A stretch of DNA of 64,000 nucleotides from Anodontia alba (Eukaryota > Mollusca > Bivalvia > Lucinida > Lucinidae), in NCBI GenBank assembly GCA_964016985.1, contig OZ024830.1:20670387-20734386 (forward strand), in the 5' to 3' direction. Under the pieces are notes generated by a model, which was given only the letters and a program-made list of their open reading frames with translations, was not told the DNA's origin and ran no database searches. Shown here one piece after another: positions 48,954 through 59,707 of the stretch. The position numbers and the translations under genes were made by a program. The first letter of the stretch is position 1. Each line of letters starts with the position of its first letter.

Positions 48954-50926
48954 TAGCTCACCTGAGCTGAAGGCTCAAGGTGAGGTATTGTGATCACTCA
49001 CCGTCCGTCGTTGGCATCTTCGTCGTCGTCCGTCCGTCCGTCCGTCCACAATCTTTAAACAACATCTCTTAAACCACTGATTGGATTTTGACCAAACTTC
49101 ACAGGAATGATCCTTGGTTGGTCCTCTTTCAAAGTTGTTCAAATGGTTCCGGTCCATTGCATATCTGGGTCACAGGAGCTAATAATAGATTTTTTAACTA
49201 AAAACTTAAAAAATCTTCTTGTCAGAAACCACTGGACCGATTTCAATATAATTTTGAAGAAATGTTCCTTTGGTGATCCTCTACCAAGATTGTTCAAGCC
49301 GTTTGGATTCGTCAAAAAACACGACAGCCAGGGGGCAGGGCTTATTTTCCCTGTATATCTATATAGAAAACTTTAAAAATCTTCTTGTCAGAAACCACTG
49401 GACCGATTTCAGTATAATTTTGCAGAAATGTTCCTTTGGTGATCCTCTACCAAGGTTGTTCAAGCCATTTGGATTCGTCGAAAAACATGGCCGCTAGGGG
49501 GCGTGGCTTATTTTCGCTATATATCTATATAGAAAACTTTAAAAATCTTCTTGTCTGAAACCACTGGACCGATTTCAATATAATTGCAGAAATGCTCCTT
49601 TGTGATCCTCTACCAAGATTGTTCAAGCCATTTGGATTCGTCAAAAAACACGGCCGCCAGGGGTCAGGGCTTATTTTCCCTATATATCTATATAGAAAAC
49701 TTTAAAAATCTTCTTGTCAGAAACCACTGGACTGATTTCTATATAACTTGGCAAAAATGTTAACTTGGTGATCCTCTACCAAGATTGTTCAAGCCATCAT
49801 GATTTGTCAAAAAGCATAGCCGCTAGGGGGCGGGGCTTATTTTCCCTATATATCTATATAGAAAATTTTAATGATCTGGACCGATTTCAGTATAACACTG
49901 CAGGAATGTTTCTTTTGTAACCCTCTACCAAGATTGTTCAAGTCGTCATGATTCATCAAAAAACGTGGCTGCCAGGGGGAGGGGCTATATTTCCCTATAT
50001 ATATAAATATAGTAAACTTTAAAAATCTTCTTGTCAGAAACCACTGGACTGATTTCATTATAACTTAGCAGAACTGTTCCCTTGTTTACCCTCTACCAGG
50101 ATTGTTCAAGTTGTCATGATTCATCAAAAAACATGTCCGCCAGGGGGTGGGGCTTATTTTCCCTATATATCTATATAGAAAAATTTAAAAATCTTCTTGT
50201 CAGAAACCACTCAACCGATTTCAATATTACTTGGCAGGAATGTTTCTTTGGTGACCCTCTACCAAGATTGTTCATGCTGTCATGATACATCAAAAAACAT
50301 GGCCGCCAGGGGGCGGGGCTTATTTTCCCTATATATCTGTATAGAAAACTTTAAAATTCTTCTTGTCAGAAACCACCTGACTGATTTCAATATTACTTGG
50401 CAGGAATGTTTCCTTGGTGACCCTCTACCAAGATTGTTCAAGCAATCATCATTCGTCAAAAAACATGGCTGCTAGGGGTGGGGCTTATTTTCCCTATATA
50501 TCTAAGTAGAAAACTTTAAAAATCTTCTTGTCAGAAACCACTGAACCGATTTCAATATAACTTGGCAGGAATGTTCCTATGGTGACCCTCTACCAAGTTT
50601 GTTCAAGCTGTCATGATTCGTCAAAAAACATGGCCGTTAGGGGGTGGGGCTTATTTTCCCTATATAGCTATATAAAACATTTTAAAATCTTTTTGTTAGA
50701 AACCACTGGACCGATTTCAAAATGGCAGAATTGTTCCTTTGGTGACCCTCTTTCAAGATTCAGTTCAAACCATCATGATGCTTGAAAAAAACATGGCCGC
50801 TGGGGAGCAGGGCTATAAAATTTATACAAAAATCTTAGAGCAGTGCACTTGGCTGAAACTTCAGCAGTAAGTAATCAAAGCTGTTTGCTCAGGTGAGCGA
50901 TATAGGACCATCATGGTCCTCTTGTT
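48954..50926. mobile_element. Full AGCTCACCTGAGC element with ~165-bp internal repeats
   Basis: The left end TTAGCTCACCTGAGCTGAAG is followed by GTGATCACTCACCGTCCGTC and (GTCC)n. About ten units contain AATCTTCTTGTCAGAAACCA, CTGGACCGATTTCAATATAA, GGTGACCCTCTACCAAGATT, GTTCAAGC, AAAAACATGGCCGCCAGGGG and GGGGCTTATTTTCCCTATAT. Marks at 49219, 49384, 49550 and 49713, and at 50030, 50196, 50362 and 50527, give 163-166-bp periods. The right end GCTCAGGTGAGCGATATAGG enters an AGGACCATCATGGTCCT hairpin and CTTGTTTT. It is nested in the hAT-like element. Frames with repeated FGDPLPRLF words are repeat translations. Confidence 0.8.
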
Positions 50927-51301
50927 TTAATATTATTATTTACTAATCCTGAATTTATTTTTATTTTCTTTATAGGAGCTGTAGTGCTTAAATAGCTTGA
51001 AATATCAGTGTGCTATTTATGCTTGAAATATAGGCTGACTGACAAAAAAAGTCACTGAACAATGTTCAATGTGAGAAAGATAATCTGTTTCAGACTTTAC
51101 TTCAGTTGTAAATTTTCAGTGTTGTTTTCATTTTCTTTTATGTTTTGAAATAAAAGAGGGAGATGGTGAGTGGTGGAGGAGGCAAATGTGTCTTATTTTG
51201 TTTGTTTTTACTGGTAGTGATTGCTATATTTTCACCACAAAATTCCTATATTTTGAAAGCCATTCATATATTTTTGTGACCAAAAGTTACTTGACATCCT
51301 G

Positions 51302-51715
51302 CTAGTAAGTGATTTTCAACAAAGATTTCAAAAATAAGGAGAAATATAAGGCTCTTTGCAAGGCCTTCAAGGCCTAACACTCTTAAACCATAAGACTAAG
51401 AAACCCAGTTTTGTGTTCCCTAGTAAGTGATTTTCAACAAAGAATGCAAAAATAAGGAGAAATATAAGGCCCTTGGCCTGTAAGGCCTGTAACTCTTAAA
51501 CCATAAGACTAAGAAACTCGGTTTTGTGTTCCCTAGAAAGTGACTTTCAACAAAGAATTAAAAAATTTTAATGAAAAAAATAAGGAGTGCATCCAGAGTA
51601 TAAGTAAGGGAGATAACTCCAGACAGAGGCTCAGGCACCTTTGCCTGCAAGGCCTTGAACTCTAAAACCGTAAATCTGAGAAACTCAATTTTTTTGTTCT
51701 CTAGTAAGTGATTTT
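51302..51715. repeat. ~120-bp tandem repeat, three units right of the hAT-like element
   Basis: CTAGTAAGTGATTTTCAACA, AATAAGGAGAAATATAAGGC, CTCTTAAACCATAAGACTAA and GTTTTGTGTTCCCTAG recur about every 120-125 bp. A matching unit precedes the transposon at 44395-44508. Confidence 0.8.
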
Positions 51716-51817
51716 AGATATTAATGCAGCATGCGCGTGGAGTTGCGCAGTTGTAATAATATGTACAGGGACTGACTAGTACAGTATAAATATATTTTAT
51801 TGCCTTTTGTACAAATA

Positions 51818-52089
51818 CGAAGGTGCTGTGTATCTTACATCACTGGGGCGTCCAACTGATATTGGCTTACAGTTGGGCAAGGCCTGCTATCCTTGTAGTG
51901 GGTAAGGGTAGAGGGGGAATGTTTTTATTTCTTCTGTTTCTTCACTTTCATTCCTGTTCCTCTTTCTTCCCTGTCCCTCTCTTTCATCTCCTCTACTCTC
52001 TCTTCTATCTCTTTTCTCCCTTTCTCTGGGAGACGACACAAAATGACCCTAAAGGGTTGACGTGTCGTTAAACCCCAACACAATCAATC
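51818..52089 (+). mobile_element. Pyrimidine-rich SINE-like retroelement, copy C, 13-bp target duplication
   Basis: TTTTGTACAAATA at 51805-51817 and 52090-52102 is a perfect 13-bp duplication, fixing the element at 272 bp. It contains GGGCGTCCAACTGATATTGG, TTACAGTTGGGCAAGGCCTG, a CT-rich tract, GACGACACAAAATGACCCTA and GTTGACGTGTCGTTAAACCC with CAATCAATC at its end. It is retroposed and non-coding. Confidence 0.88.
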
Positions 52090-52182
52090 TTTTGTACAAA
52101 TAATAGTACAAACAATGAGGTTGGTCTACAAGTTCTTCCAACATTAGTTACAGCCCATCCTGACTGACTTTCTGTTCTTACG

Positions 52183-52720
52183 ACATGAAAGTCGTAACAA
52201 AGGAATAAAGCATAGCTGAAAAAATATTCCGCCTTTCGTGGGAATCGAACCCGGTCCTCCCGGTTAAAAATCCAATGCTCTGACCACTAAGCCAAAGAGT
52301 CGACTCCCTGACGCAGTTGTCAGAGAGTGAATATATACTTAGAAGCTATGCGTAATCTGCCAAGGCAGATAATCGAAGGTAGGAGTGCTTGGTCGTAACA
52401 CTCCCCCTTTTCAAGGAAGTCATCATTTATGATGACGTGAAGCCATTTTCGGCGTATAAAGTCCTATCCCGGACGAGCCCCCATCTTAGACATGAAAGTC
52501 ATAACAAAGGAATGAAGCATAGCTGAAAAAATATTCCGCCTTTCGTGGGAATCGAAACCGGTCCTCCCGGTTAAAAATCCGATGCTCTAACCACTGAGCC
52601 AAAGAGTCGACTCCCTGACGCAATTGTCAGAGAGTGAATATATACTTAGAAGCTAAGTATATATTCGAAGGCAGATAATCGAAGGTAGGAGTGCTCGGTC
52701 GTAACACTGTTTATTGTACT
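52183..52720 (-). mobile_element. Two tandem tRNA-derived SINE units, ~307 bp apart
   Basis: Minus-strand heads at 52232-52306 and about 52539-52613 read GACTCTTTGGCTTAGTGGTC, AGAGCATTGGATTTTTAACC, GGGAGGACCGGGTTCGATTC, that is a D arm, a TTT-type (lysine-like) anticodon region and a B box. The acceptor arms do not pair, so these are SINE heads and not tRNA genes. The units begin ACATGAAAGTCGTAACAAAG (52183) and ACATGAAAGTCATAACAAAG (52490). Copy 1 keeps an extra segment (CTCCCCCTTTTCAAGGAAGT) that is absent after copy 2. Confidence 0.75.
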
Positions 52721-54519
52721 CTATGTAAAACACGTGGAGAAATTTTTAGATACCAGTCTGTCTTTCTTTGGTTAATATTTAATTATTATTTTTTTTAACA
52801 GTAAATATAGCTGAAAGTTATCGAAAGATTTAAGGCATAATACAGTTTCAAACATCAAAATCGGTTGACATTTTTTTCCTGGCTTTTCAGATGCGCAAAT
52901 ACTCACACTTTTCCATTCTGCTATCGGCTATCAAGATCGGCTATCTCCAAACAGCATAATAATTTGCAGTTATGAATAAGCTCATTAGGGCTCAAAATTC
53001 TTAAACAGTTTCATATGAGAAGCAACATACAAGTTTGTTGTATTATTATGTTCAAACCGAATATATTTTTATTTTCATGGGCTCTTTTTGCCGTACTTGC
53101 AGGTGGTACTTTGCACTTTTACTCTGGGTTTTTTCGTAAACGATTTGGAAGAGGTTGAAATTTTGGTATATCAATTATGGACTTAGGCTTGGCAAGCCAA
53201 GCCAAGGCCCAAAATTGGACAATATTGTACCCAACAACTTTCAACTGGGCTTAAAAAAAAAAAAAAAATGGCTATTTTTTATTTTAATTTCACCCAGAGA
53301 AGAGTAGTCCAATATTTCTGTTTTGACTTTTTTTCCAGTGCGAAAGAAGGTATTCTCAGTTATTTGGGCTAATATGAATTTAATAGGTGTCAGCTATATC
53401 CGTGCGTCTAAATTATCATCACATGTTCATAGGTGGGTTGGCCAGATCTAACTGAATTTGATTTCAGACCACGCTTGACTTCTGAATCCCTTGCATGAAT
53501 TGCAATATAACGTCCAAGTCAACAATATTTCAGCAGTTTAGAGACACTGCCTCCAAATTTGTGGGACTTTTACCCGACCTGATCACATGAATTTGGGTCC
53601 TGCTTAGTTACTAGCAGCTCTACCATGGAAGCTTTAGGCAGCCCATCTATTTCACGGGCTCCAATGGGTGGGGGCCATGCTTTCCGAATACTGAAAACTA
53701 GTGAATGCCGATGGCAGGTACAGTGACAATACACTTTCATTCGCTTACCTGAAATCCATTTTACTGTTTCATGATTTTTTCCAAAGATTTTTGACTGTTT
53801 GTGCATTTTTGTCTTTGTTTTTTCTTTTTTGGTCATGTTTTTCTTTTTTTGGCAAGTCTACATATTAGGGAAAAAAAAGAGAAAAAAAAATTAAAAATAA
53901 CAATTAACGAACCAGTTATTGTTTCAAAGCTTTTACAGATTATCACGTAAAAAGAGCCATAAGTCTATGTGTTATCTAAAAATCTACATCAAAGTGTACC
54001 TTATGCACTAAACAAATCATGCTTAGTTTGTAAACAGATGGAGAATGGATAGAAATAAAATCTGAAGTGGAGACAAAATTCAAAATGTGGTGGTCGCAAA
54101 TTTTGTAGGCTGACGTCATGTCTTGTGATTCAACCCTTTGCAATTGGAATACTTGCCGTTATTGACTGTTTTGTTGCTATTATTAGCACGGCCGCTGTGT
54201 CAATAACCTCTGCCAAATCATGGAATGCTTGTTTTTCAGGATAAGCACCGAACCACCCAAGCATTTGTTGGACCATCACAGTTTTGGTCACACACATCAC
54301 TGGTCACACAGTTAGTCTATCTATAGTAGTGCGTCTGCACACCAAACCACTTCGTGGTTCAGGTTGGATGCACTTATGATATACCTATTTTACATATCAA
54401 ATGAGACGTACTGCAACCCTCGTCCACTTTGAAATGCATTTAAGATACTAAATTTCCCAAGGATTTGTTCCGGGGACTGAACTATTTGGGTAGCTGGCCT
54501 CGTAAGTCATATTCGGCAC
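52721..54519. other. Unrecognised AT-rich stretch
   Basis: No gene or named element is seen. The minus-strand ORF at 53570-53836 is lysine-rich low complexity at its start and lacks recognisable domains. Confidence 0.4.
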
Positions 54520-56760
54520 AAGTATTTCAGTCCCAGTGTCATATAATATTTTGACCTGGGTCATAATATTATGATCCACATGTCAATATATTACTGTAAT
54601 AGTTTTACCCGCCCCATAATATTTTGACCCGCCCGACTATCTTTCTTAAGGAATGATATAACACATGTAGAATGGATTTATTTATTAAAATAGCATAAAA
54701 AATAATGTTCTGAAAATAATCTGTTCACTTTAATTCTTGACGTCCTATTTCACTTTTTGTGGGATGGGAGGGGATGGGGGGAGGGGGGGGGGGGTCAAAA
54801 TATTACATGTGCCCCTGGATTTGAACAGGCAATCATAATTGTAAATAATGTGGAATGGTTCATTTTAACATGAAAAAAGATGCATTTTGATAAAATGCAT
54901 CCTATTTGATTTTTTGAGGGGTAGGAGGTGTGTATGTGTGTGGGGTGGGGGGGGGGGGGGGGGGTGAGGGGGGGGGGTCAAAATACTATACCATAATATA
55001 TTGACCCACCCCTGACCTTGACTAGGCAATCATAATATATTGGTAGAAATAATGTGAAATACCGTAGTTCCTTTTATCATGAAACCTAAAAAAAAGAATC
55101 CTTTTCATAAAATTACATCCTATTTGACTTTTTAGGGATTGGGAGGGGTGGGGTGGGGGGGTCAAAATATTATACTATAATATATTGAGTGGCCCCTGAC
55201 CTTGACTAGGCAATCATAATACATTGCTAGAAATAATGTGAAATAGTTCCTTTTTCCATGAAACCCTATTATACCATAATATATTGACCCGCCCCTGACC
55301 TTGACTAGGCAATCATAATGCATTGATAAGAAAAATGTGAAATAGTTCCTTTTACCATGAAACCTAAAAAAAAAAAAAAAAAAGCATTTTCATAAAATGA
55401 TGTCCGGTTTGATTTTTTTAGGGAGTGGTGGTGGGGTGGGGGGGGTGGGGAGGGTCAAAATATACCATAATATATTGACCTGCCCCTGACCTGTACTAGG
55501 TAATCATAATACATTACTAGAAATAATGTGAAATAGTTAACTCGTTCCTTTTACTGTGAAACCTAAAAAAAAGCATTTTCATAAAATGACATCCTATTTG
55601 ACATTTTTGAGGGATTGGAGGAGGGGTGGGAGTGGGGGTCAAAATATTATACCATAATATATTGACCCTCCCCTGGATTTTAACAGGCAGTCATAATCTG
55701 AAATAATGTGAAATGGTGCATTTTAACATGAAAACCTACAAAAAGAGTATTTTGATAAAATGACATCCTATTTGACTTTTTTAAGGGGTATGAGATGTGG
55801 AGAAGGGGGTGGCGGGGAGGGGGGCTAAAAGTATTATACTGTTTATACTATAATATATTGACTTGCCCCTGACCTTGACTAGGCAATCATAATACATTGC
55901 TTCAAGAAGGGCAGTTGTCAGTTTCTGGCGAAAGAATGTGCACAATACCGGTTAACCACTTGGAGGACTAAGCCTGCCCAGTAAACGTGTGGTTAGGTAA
56001 ACTGACCGCGCTTGACATGACTCCATTGGGTTGACTGGGCCGTAAAACCTCAACACAAACAAACATAATACATTGCTAGAAATAATGTGAAATAGTTACT
56101 TTTTCCATGAAACCTAAAAAAAAAAAAAATGCATTTTCATAAACTGACATCCTATTTCACTTTTTGAGGGATGGAATGAGGGGGGGGGGGGGGGGGGGGT
56201 GGGGTGGGGGGGGGGTCAAAATATTATACCGAAGTATATTGACCCGCCCTCTGGATTTGAACTGGCAATCATAATCATAAATAATGTGAAATGGTTCATT
56301 TTAACATGAAAACCTACAAAAAAGCATTTTGATAAAATGACATCCTATTTGACTTTTTGAAGGGTAGGAGATGGGGTGTGTGTGGGGGTGGGGGTGGGGT
56401 AAAAAATTATACCATAATAGATTGACCTGCCCCTGATCTTGACTAGGCAATCATACTACATTGCTAGAAATAATGTGAAATAGTTTCTTTTACCATGAAA
56501 CCTAAAAAAAAAAGCATTTTCATAAAATGACATCCTATTTCACTTTTTGAGGGATGGGAGGGGGTGGGTGGGGAGGGGTAAAAAAATTTATACCATAATA
56601 TATTGACCTGTCCCTGGATTTGAACAGACAGTCATACTCGTAAATAATGTGAAATGGATCATTTTAACAGGAAACTTACAAAAAAAAAAGCATTTTGATA
56701 AAATGACATCCTATTTGACTTTTTTAGGGGTAGGTTGGGGGTGGGCGGTTATGGAAAATG
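54520..56760. repeat. ~183-bp tandem array with long G tracts
   Basis: Each unit holds ACCATAATATATTGACCCGC, CCTGACCTTGACTAGGCAAT, AATAATGTGAAATAGTTCC, TTTTCATAAAATGACATCC, TATTTGACTTTTTGAGGG and a purine tract of many G (for example 54779-54794, 54947-54978 and 56178-56214), then GTCAAAATATT. Marks at 54794, 54978 and 55161 are 183-184 bp apart; later spacings are similar except for one partial unit near 55260 and a SINE insertion. About eleven units are present. Confidence 0.88.
55902..56063 (+). mobile_element. 5'-truncated SINE in the G-rich array, 14-bp target duplication
   Basis: CATAATACATTGCT at 55888-55901 and 56064-56077 flanks it exactly. It starts mid-body at TCAAGAAGGGCAGTTGTC and ends TGGGCCGTAAAACCTC plus CAACACAAACAAA. 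The insert is young enough for an unmutated duplication. Confidence 0.92.
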
Positions 56761-57440
56761 TTTCATTGTTCATGGGCGAGTAACTCTAAAAGAGAATGAC
56801 CAACCTAGCCCAAATTCAAACTTTTCCAAGATTTTATGCCTCTCCTGGATACCTGCAAGTTTCAAGAAGCTGTAATCAAAACTGAAGGCGCTATGCCCCG
56901 GACAATGTCAAATGTGTTTTTATCACTCAAGGGCAAGTAACTCTAAGAAGAGTTGTGCAATATGGCTGAAATTCGAACTTGTCAGAGATTTTATGCATGT
57001 CCTAGTTATCAGGAAGTTTGATCAAATTTTAATAGAAAATAAAAGTTGCTATGCCTGGGACAACATTTCCCCCATTATAAGTCTATGGGAAAATGTTTCA
57101 TTGCTCAAGGGCAAGTAACTCTATAAAGAGAATGATCCGACTTAGCCCAATTCAAACTTGTCTGAGATTTTATGCCTTTCCTGGATACCTGCAAGTTTGA
57201 AGGAGTTGAGATTAAAACTGAAGGCGCTACCGCCCGGACAACATTTTCCCCATTATAAGTCTATGGGACCTATTTGTTGCTATATTAACAACAGTTTTAA
57301 ACAAACCTGTTCCAAAAGTATATGCAGTCAATCCCCCACCCAAACAATACTACATATGAAATTTGATTAAGATTGGCCAGCTGGTTCAGGAGATATTCAT
57401 GTTTGAAAGTGTGAACGCGCGGACTTACAGACGGACGGAC
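56761..57440. repeat. ~157-178-bp tandem repeat, three units, CGGACGGACG end
   Basis: GGGCGAGTAACTCTAAAAGA (56774), GGGCAAGTAACTCTAAGAAG (56931) and GGGCAAGTAACTCTATAAAG (57109) head units with GAGATTTTATGCCTTTCCTG and GTCTATGGGAAAATGTTTCA. The block ends GTGTGAACGCGCGGACTTAC then GACGGACGGACGACGG, and CTATGAGCTCACCTAGTAAG near 57455. It is probably another AGCTCACC-type element. Confidence 0.75.
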
Positions 57441-57894
57441 GACGGAGCCTTGCTATACTATGAGCTCACCTAGTAAGCCATCGTCTCATGAGCTATGAGT
57501 AAAGGACCAAACTAGTCTGTTTATTTCACAGTCTCATCAGAGCTTTCAACAACCTGGATCAAGCAATTTGATTGGCTGACAGTTAGAAATAGGTGTGTCA
57601 TCTTTATTTGTTCAGCTGCTGGGAGACATGTGCAAATTACATTGCTGTCTTGACTAAAAAAAGTGAGACTTTGATCTTCATACTTTTAAGTGTTCTTTAT
57701 TTCCAAGGATAATCCTCATACAGTATTTATTCTAATATAAGCTCCCTCTTTAATAAATGCCCGTCCTACTTTTCTTGGAGAAAAGCATCCATAAACACAT
57801 GCAGTATTGAGTTCATTTGGACTCCACTGTCATTTAGCAGCAATGAATTGCAATGCCCTTGGGCCGAATATTAGAATAAATGCGGTAGATTGTC
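57441..57894. other. Repeat remnants, no gene
   Basis: 57545-57625 (CAACCTGGATCAAGCAATTT, GATTGGCTGACAGTTAGAAA, TTATTTGTTCAGCTGCTGGG) is a partial CCCTTGTCCTGCTGAA-family MITE. The rest is unrecognised. Confidence 0.45.
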
Positions 57895-58020
57895 TTTATC
57901 ATTTCAGATGTCAGTTTTGAACTGAACTTTATATTTTCAGATGCCATTTGAAATTTTTTGAAGGTTGCAGCACCAAGGAGGGCCACAATAGCAGTTTATG
58001 TTAAGCAAAAGTAATCCAAG
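57895..58020. repeat. Dispersed ~110-bp segment, copy 3 of 3
   Basis: TTTATCATTTCAGATGTCAG, TTTTGAACTGAACTTTATAT and TTTTCAGATGCCATTTGAAA resemble 37838-37950 and 42226-42310. Confidence 0.45.
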
Positions 58021-58099
58021 TGATTTGGTAAGTTTTTTTTTTGTCATTATACATAGCTCTTTGATAAGATGACTTTTTTTTTTTTCAATCCAAAAGTAT

Positions 58100-58330
58100 T
58101 GATATTTTTCGTATTCTCCACATGTTATCGGTACTCATTAGAGGCCCCTTGCAAAGGCGCTTCTTATGAGTACCACACCCATTTCTAATTTTCAGCCAAT
58201 CAGATTTCTTGATCCAGCTAGTTGATACAAATACACATACTTAATTGCAAATAGTGCAGATCCAACTAATCTTGATCTACACTGTTTGCAAAAGCAGGGT
58301 ATATCCGGGGTCAGTAGGACTAGGGCTAAG
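58100..58330. mobile_element. Worn hairpin MITE joined to piggyBac-like MITE remnant
   Basis: 58120-58172 has TCGGTACTCATTAGAGGCCC / GCGCTTCTTATGAGTACC. 58175-58325 has TTCTAATTTTCAGCCAATCA, TTGATCCAGCTAGTTGATAC, GCAGGGTATATCCGGGGTCA and TAGGACTAGGG, the right half of the CCCTTGTCCTGCTGAA family in reverse. Confidence 0.55.
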
Positions 58331-58594
58331 GAATAAACAATTCATATACCATTTAGAAGTGTGGCATTTTCTTATTTTTTGGTCAGTATATTTTAGAATA
58401 CGATACATAATACAATAATTTTCCTAAAATGTTTTAGAGCTCTTGTGAAAAATGGCATATGCATAACTCTGCAGACCAAAACCAGAATGCTCCCTAGCAT
58501 TCTGATCAGGATCTGTTCTGTTTCCCCATTTTATTAAGTATATTATGAAATGCATAAAAAATTTAAAAAACTAGAATGAAATGTTCAAAATTTT

Positions 58595-58810
58595 AAGACA
58601 CACTGTACATTCTATTTAACAATGTGCCAGTTTGCAGTAGACCACATTCTATTTTTTTTTATTTATTTTTTTTTTATTTTAGAGAAAATTTAAATGATTT
58701 ACATGAAATATCAGGACTCATTTTCTCTGAAAAATACATACATTTTGTATATATAAAAAATCCAAATTGTCATCTGCTGCAGTTGTGATTGGCTCTTTAA
58801 AGGTTAATTG
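58595..58810. mobile_element. Worn TTAA-type hairpin MITE
   Basis: AGAGAAAATTTAAATGATTT, ACATGAAATATCAGGACTCA, TTTTCTCTGAAAAATACATA and CATCTGCTGCAGTTGTGATT, then GGCTCTTTAAAGGTTAA at the right, follow the family layout. Confidence 0.55.
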
Positions 58811-58964
58811 AACTGTTGCACAGTGCCTTATATAGAAGGAGTAAAGGCCCTTACCTGCCTGTGACTTTGCATACCATAATTCAACCTAATTACTGCACTA
58901 TGCACTTCTGTTTTTCAAAATTGCTGGGGAAACCTTTGGTGAAATATGGACCAACCTATACTAA

Positions 58965-59440
58965 GGGTTCACTTTGACACTTAGTACTCGGGGTAAAATT
59001 TTCAGCAGATGACATATTGAAATATCCTGGAGACCATTTGTATGAAATGTCAAATCTGTGTTCTGGGAAAAAATAAGAAAAATATCACCAATTCATCCTG
59101 CGTAATTAGCTGAGAGATGGAAAAGGTTAAAAACAAAAACAGATTGTCTTGGGAGACAATTTTGCATGAAACATCAAATCCAGTTTCTTTTTTTTTGAAA
59201 AATATTCTCTCCCTTCCGCTGATTCAAGAAGGGCAGTTGTCAGTTTCTGGCGAAAGAATGTGCACAATACTGGGTAACCGCTTAAAGGACTAAGCCTGCC
59301 CAGTAAATGTGTGGTTAAGTAAACTGACCGCGCTCGACATGACCCAATTAGGTTGACTGGGCCGTAAAACCTCAACACAAATCTTGGAAAAATATTTTTA
59401 AATGCCTGCTGAGTTTTCACCCAGTATGTAAAGCAGTAAA
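58965..59440. mobile_element. Worn TTAA-type MITE fragments split by a SINE
   Basis: AGCAGATGACATATTGAAAT, GGAGACCATTTGTATGAAAT and, further right, GGGAGACAATTTTGCATGAA, ACATCAAATCCAGTTTC come before the SINE at 59207-59386. AAATGCCTGCTGAGTTTTCA follows it. Confidence 0.5.
59207..59386 (+). mobile_element. 5'-truncated SINE, 10-bp target duplication
   Basis: GAAAAATATT at 59197-59206 and 59387-59396 flanks it. It starts CTCTCCCTTCCGCTGATTC, has the full body and ends TGGGCCGTAAAACCTCAACA. The head is missing. Confidence 0.9.
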
Positions 59441-59487
59441 TCCTGAATTGATGTGAAATAGTGGTCTTATTTCTCGATATAAACATA

Positions 59488-59707
59488 TACCCTATTTTCC
59501 ATATGTATTTGGACAGGCAGGCCTGAGCAAACAGTATAGACCCAGATGAGACGCCGCAGAACGCGACGTCTCATCTGGGTCTACACTGTTTGCCACTCAT
59601 CCAGCAATTTTTAGACACAACATCAGGTAGTGAATTGTACTGGTTCAGATTTTAGAACATATAAGGTAAGGAGTTGAGGTGTCAGAATACTTAGGGTAAC
59701 TATGGTA
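59488..59707. mobile_element. Hairpin MITE related to the 83-bp satellite, copy 3
   Basis: It starts TACCCTATTTTCCATATGTA then TTTGGACAGGCAGGCC. The core is CAGTATAGACCCAGATGAGA / TCTCATCTGGGTCTACACTG around CGCCGCAGAACGCGACG. It ends GAGGTGTCAGAATACTTAGG then GTAACTATGGTA. The inverted ends are imperfect copies of TACCCTAAGTATTTGGACAC. Confidence 0.75.

Larger units (their letters stand above)
44509..51301 (+). mobile_element. 6.8-kb hAT-like transposon, decayed, with nested insertions
   Basis: Ends CAGGGTGTCAAG (44509-44520) and CTTGACATCCTG (51290-51301) are 12-base inverted repeats with one mismatch. CTAGTA precedes the left end (44503-44508) and follows the right end (51302-51307). The left flank CTCTAGTA is of the kind hAT elements favour (8-bp sites with a TCTAGA-like core); only six bases still match. 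Both subterminal zones are rich in CCTATATTTT. Transposase remnants lie at 45155-45330 and 46660-48240. Inside are MITEs, SINEs and a 2-kb repeat-bearing element. The flanking ~120-bp repeat units support it as one insertion. Confidence 0.75.

Noticed and set aside
49107..50785. Plus-strand ORFs with repeated FGDPLPRLFKPFGFVKKH words
   Set aside because: Repeat-unit translations of the ~165-bp array; they mimic a repetitive protein but break at unit boundaries.
52232..52306. Possible tRNA-Lys gene on the minus strand (and its copy at about 52539)
   Set aside because: The D arm and B box are good, but the acceptor arms do not pair and both lie in a duplicated SINE-like unit.
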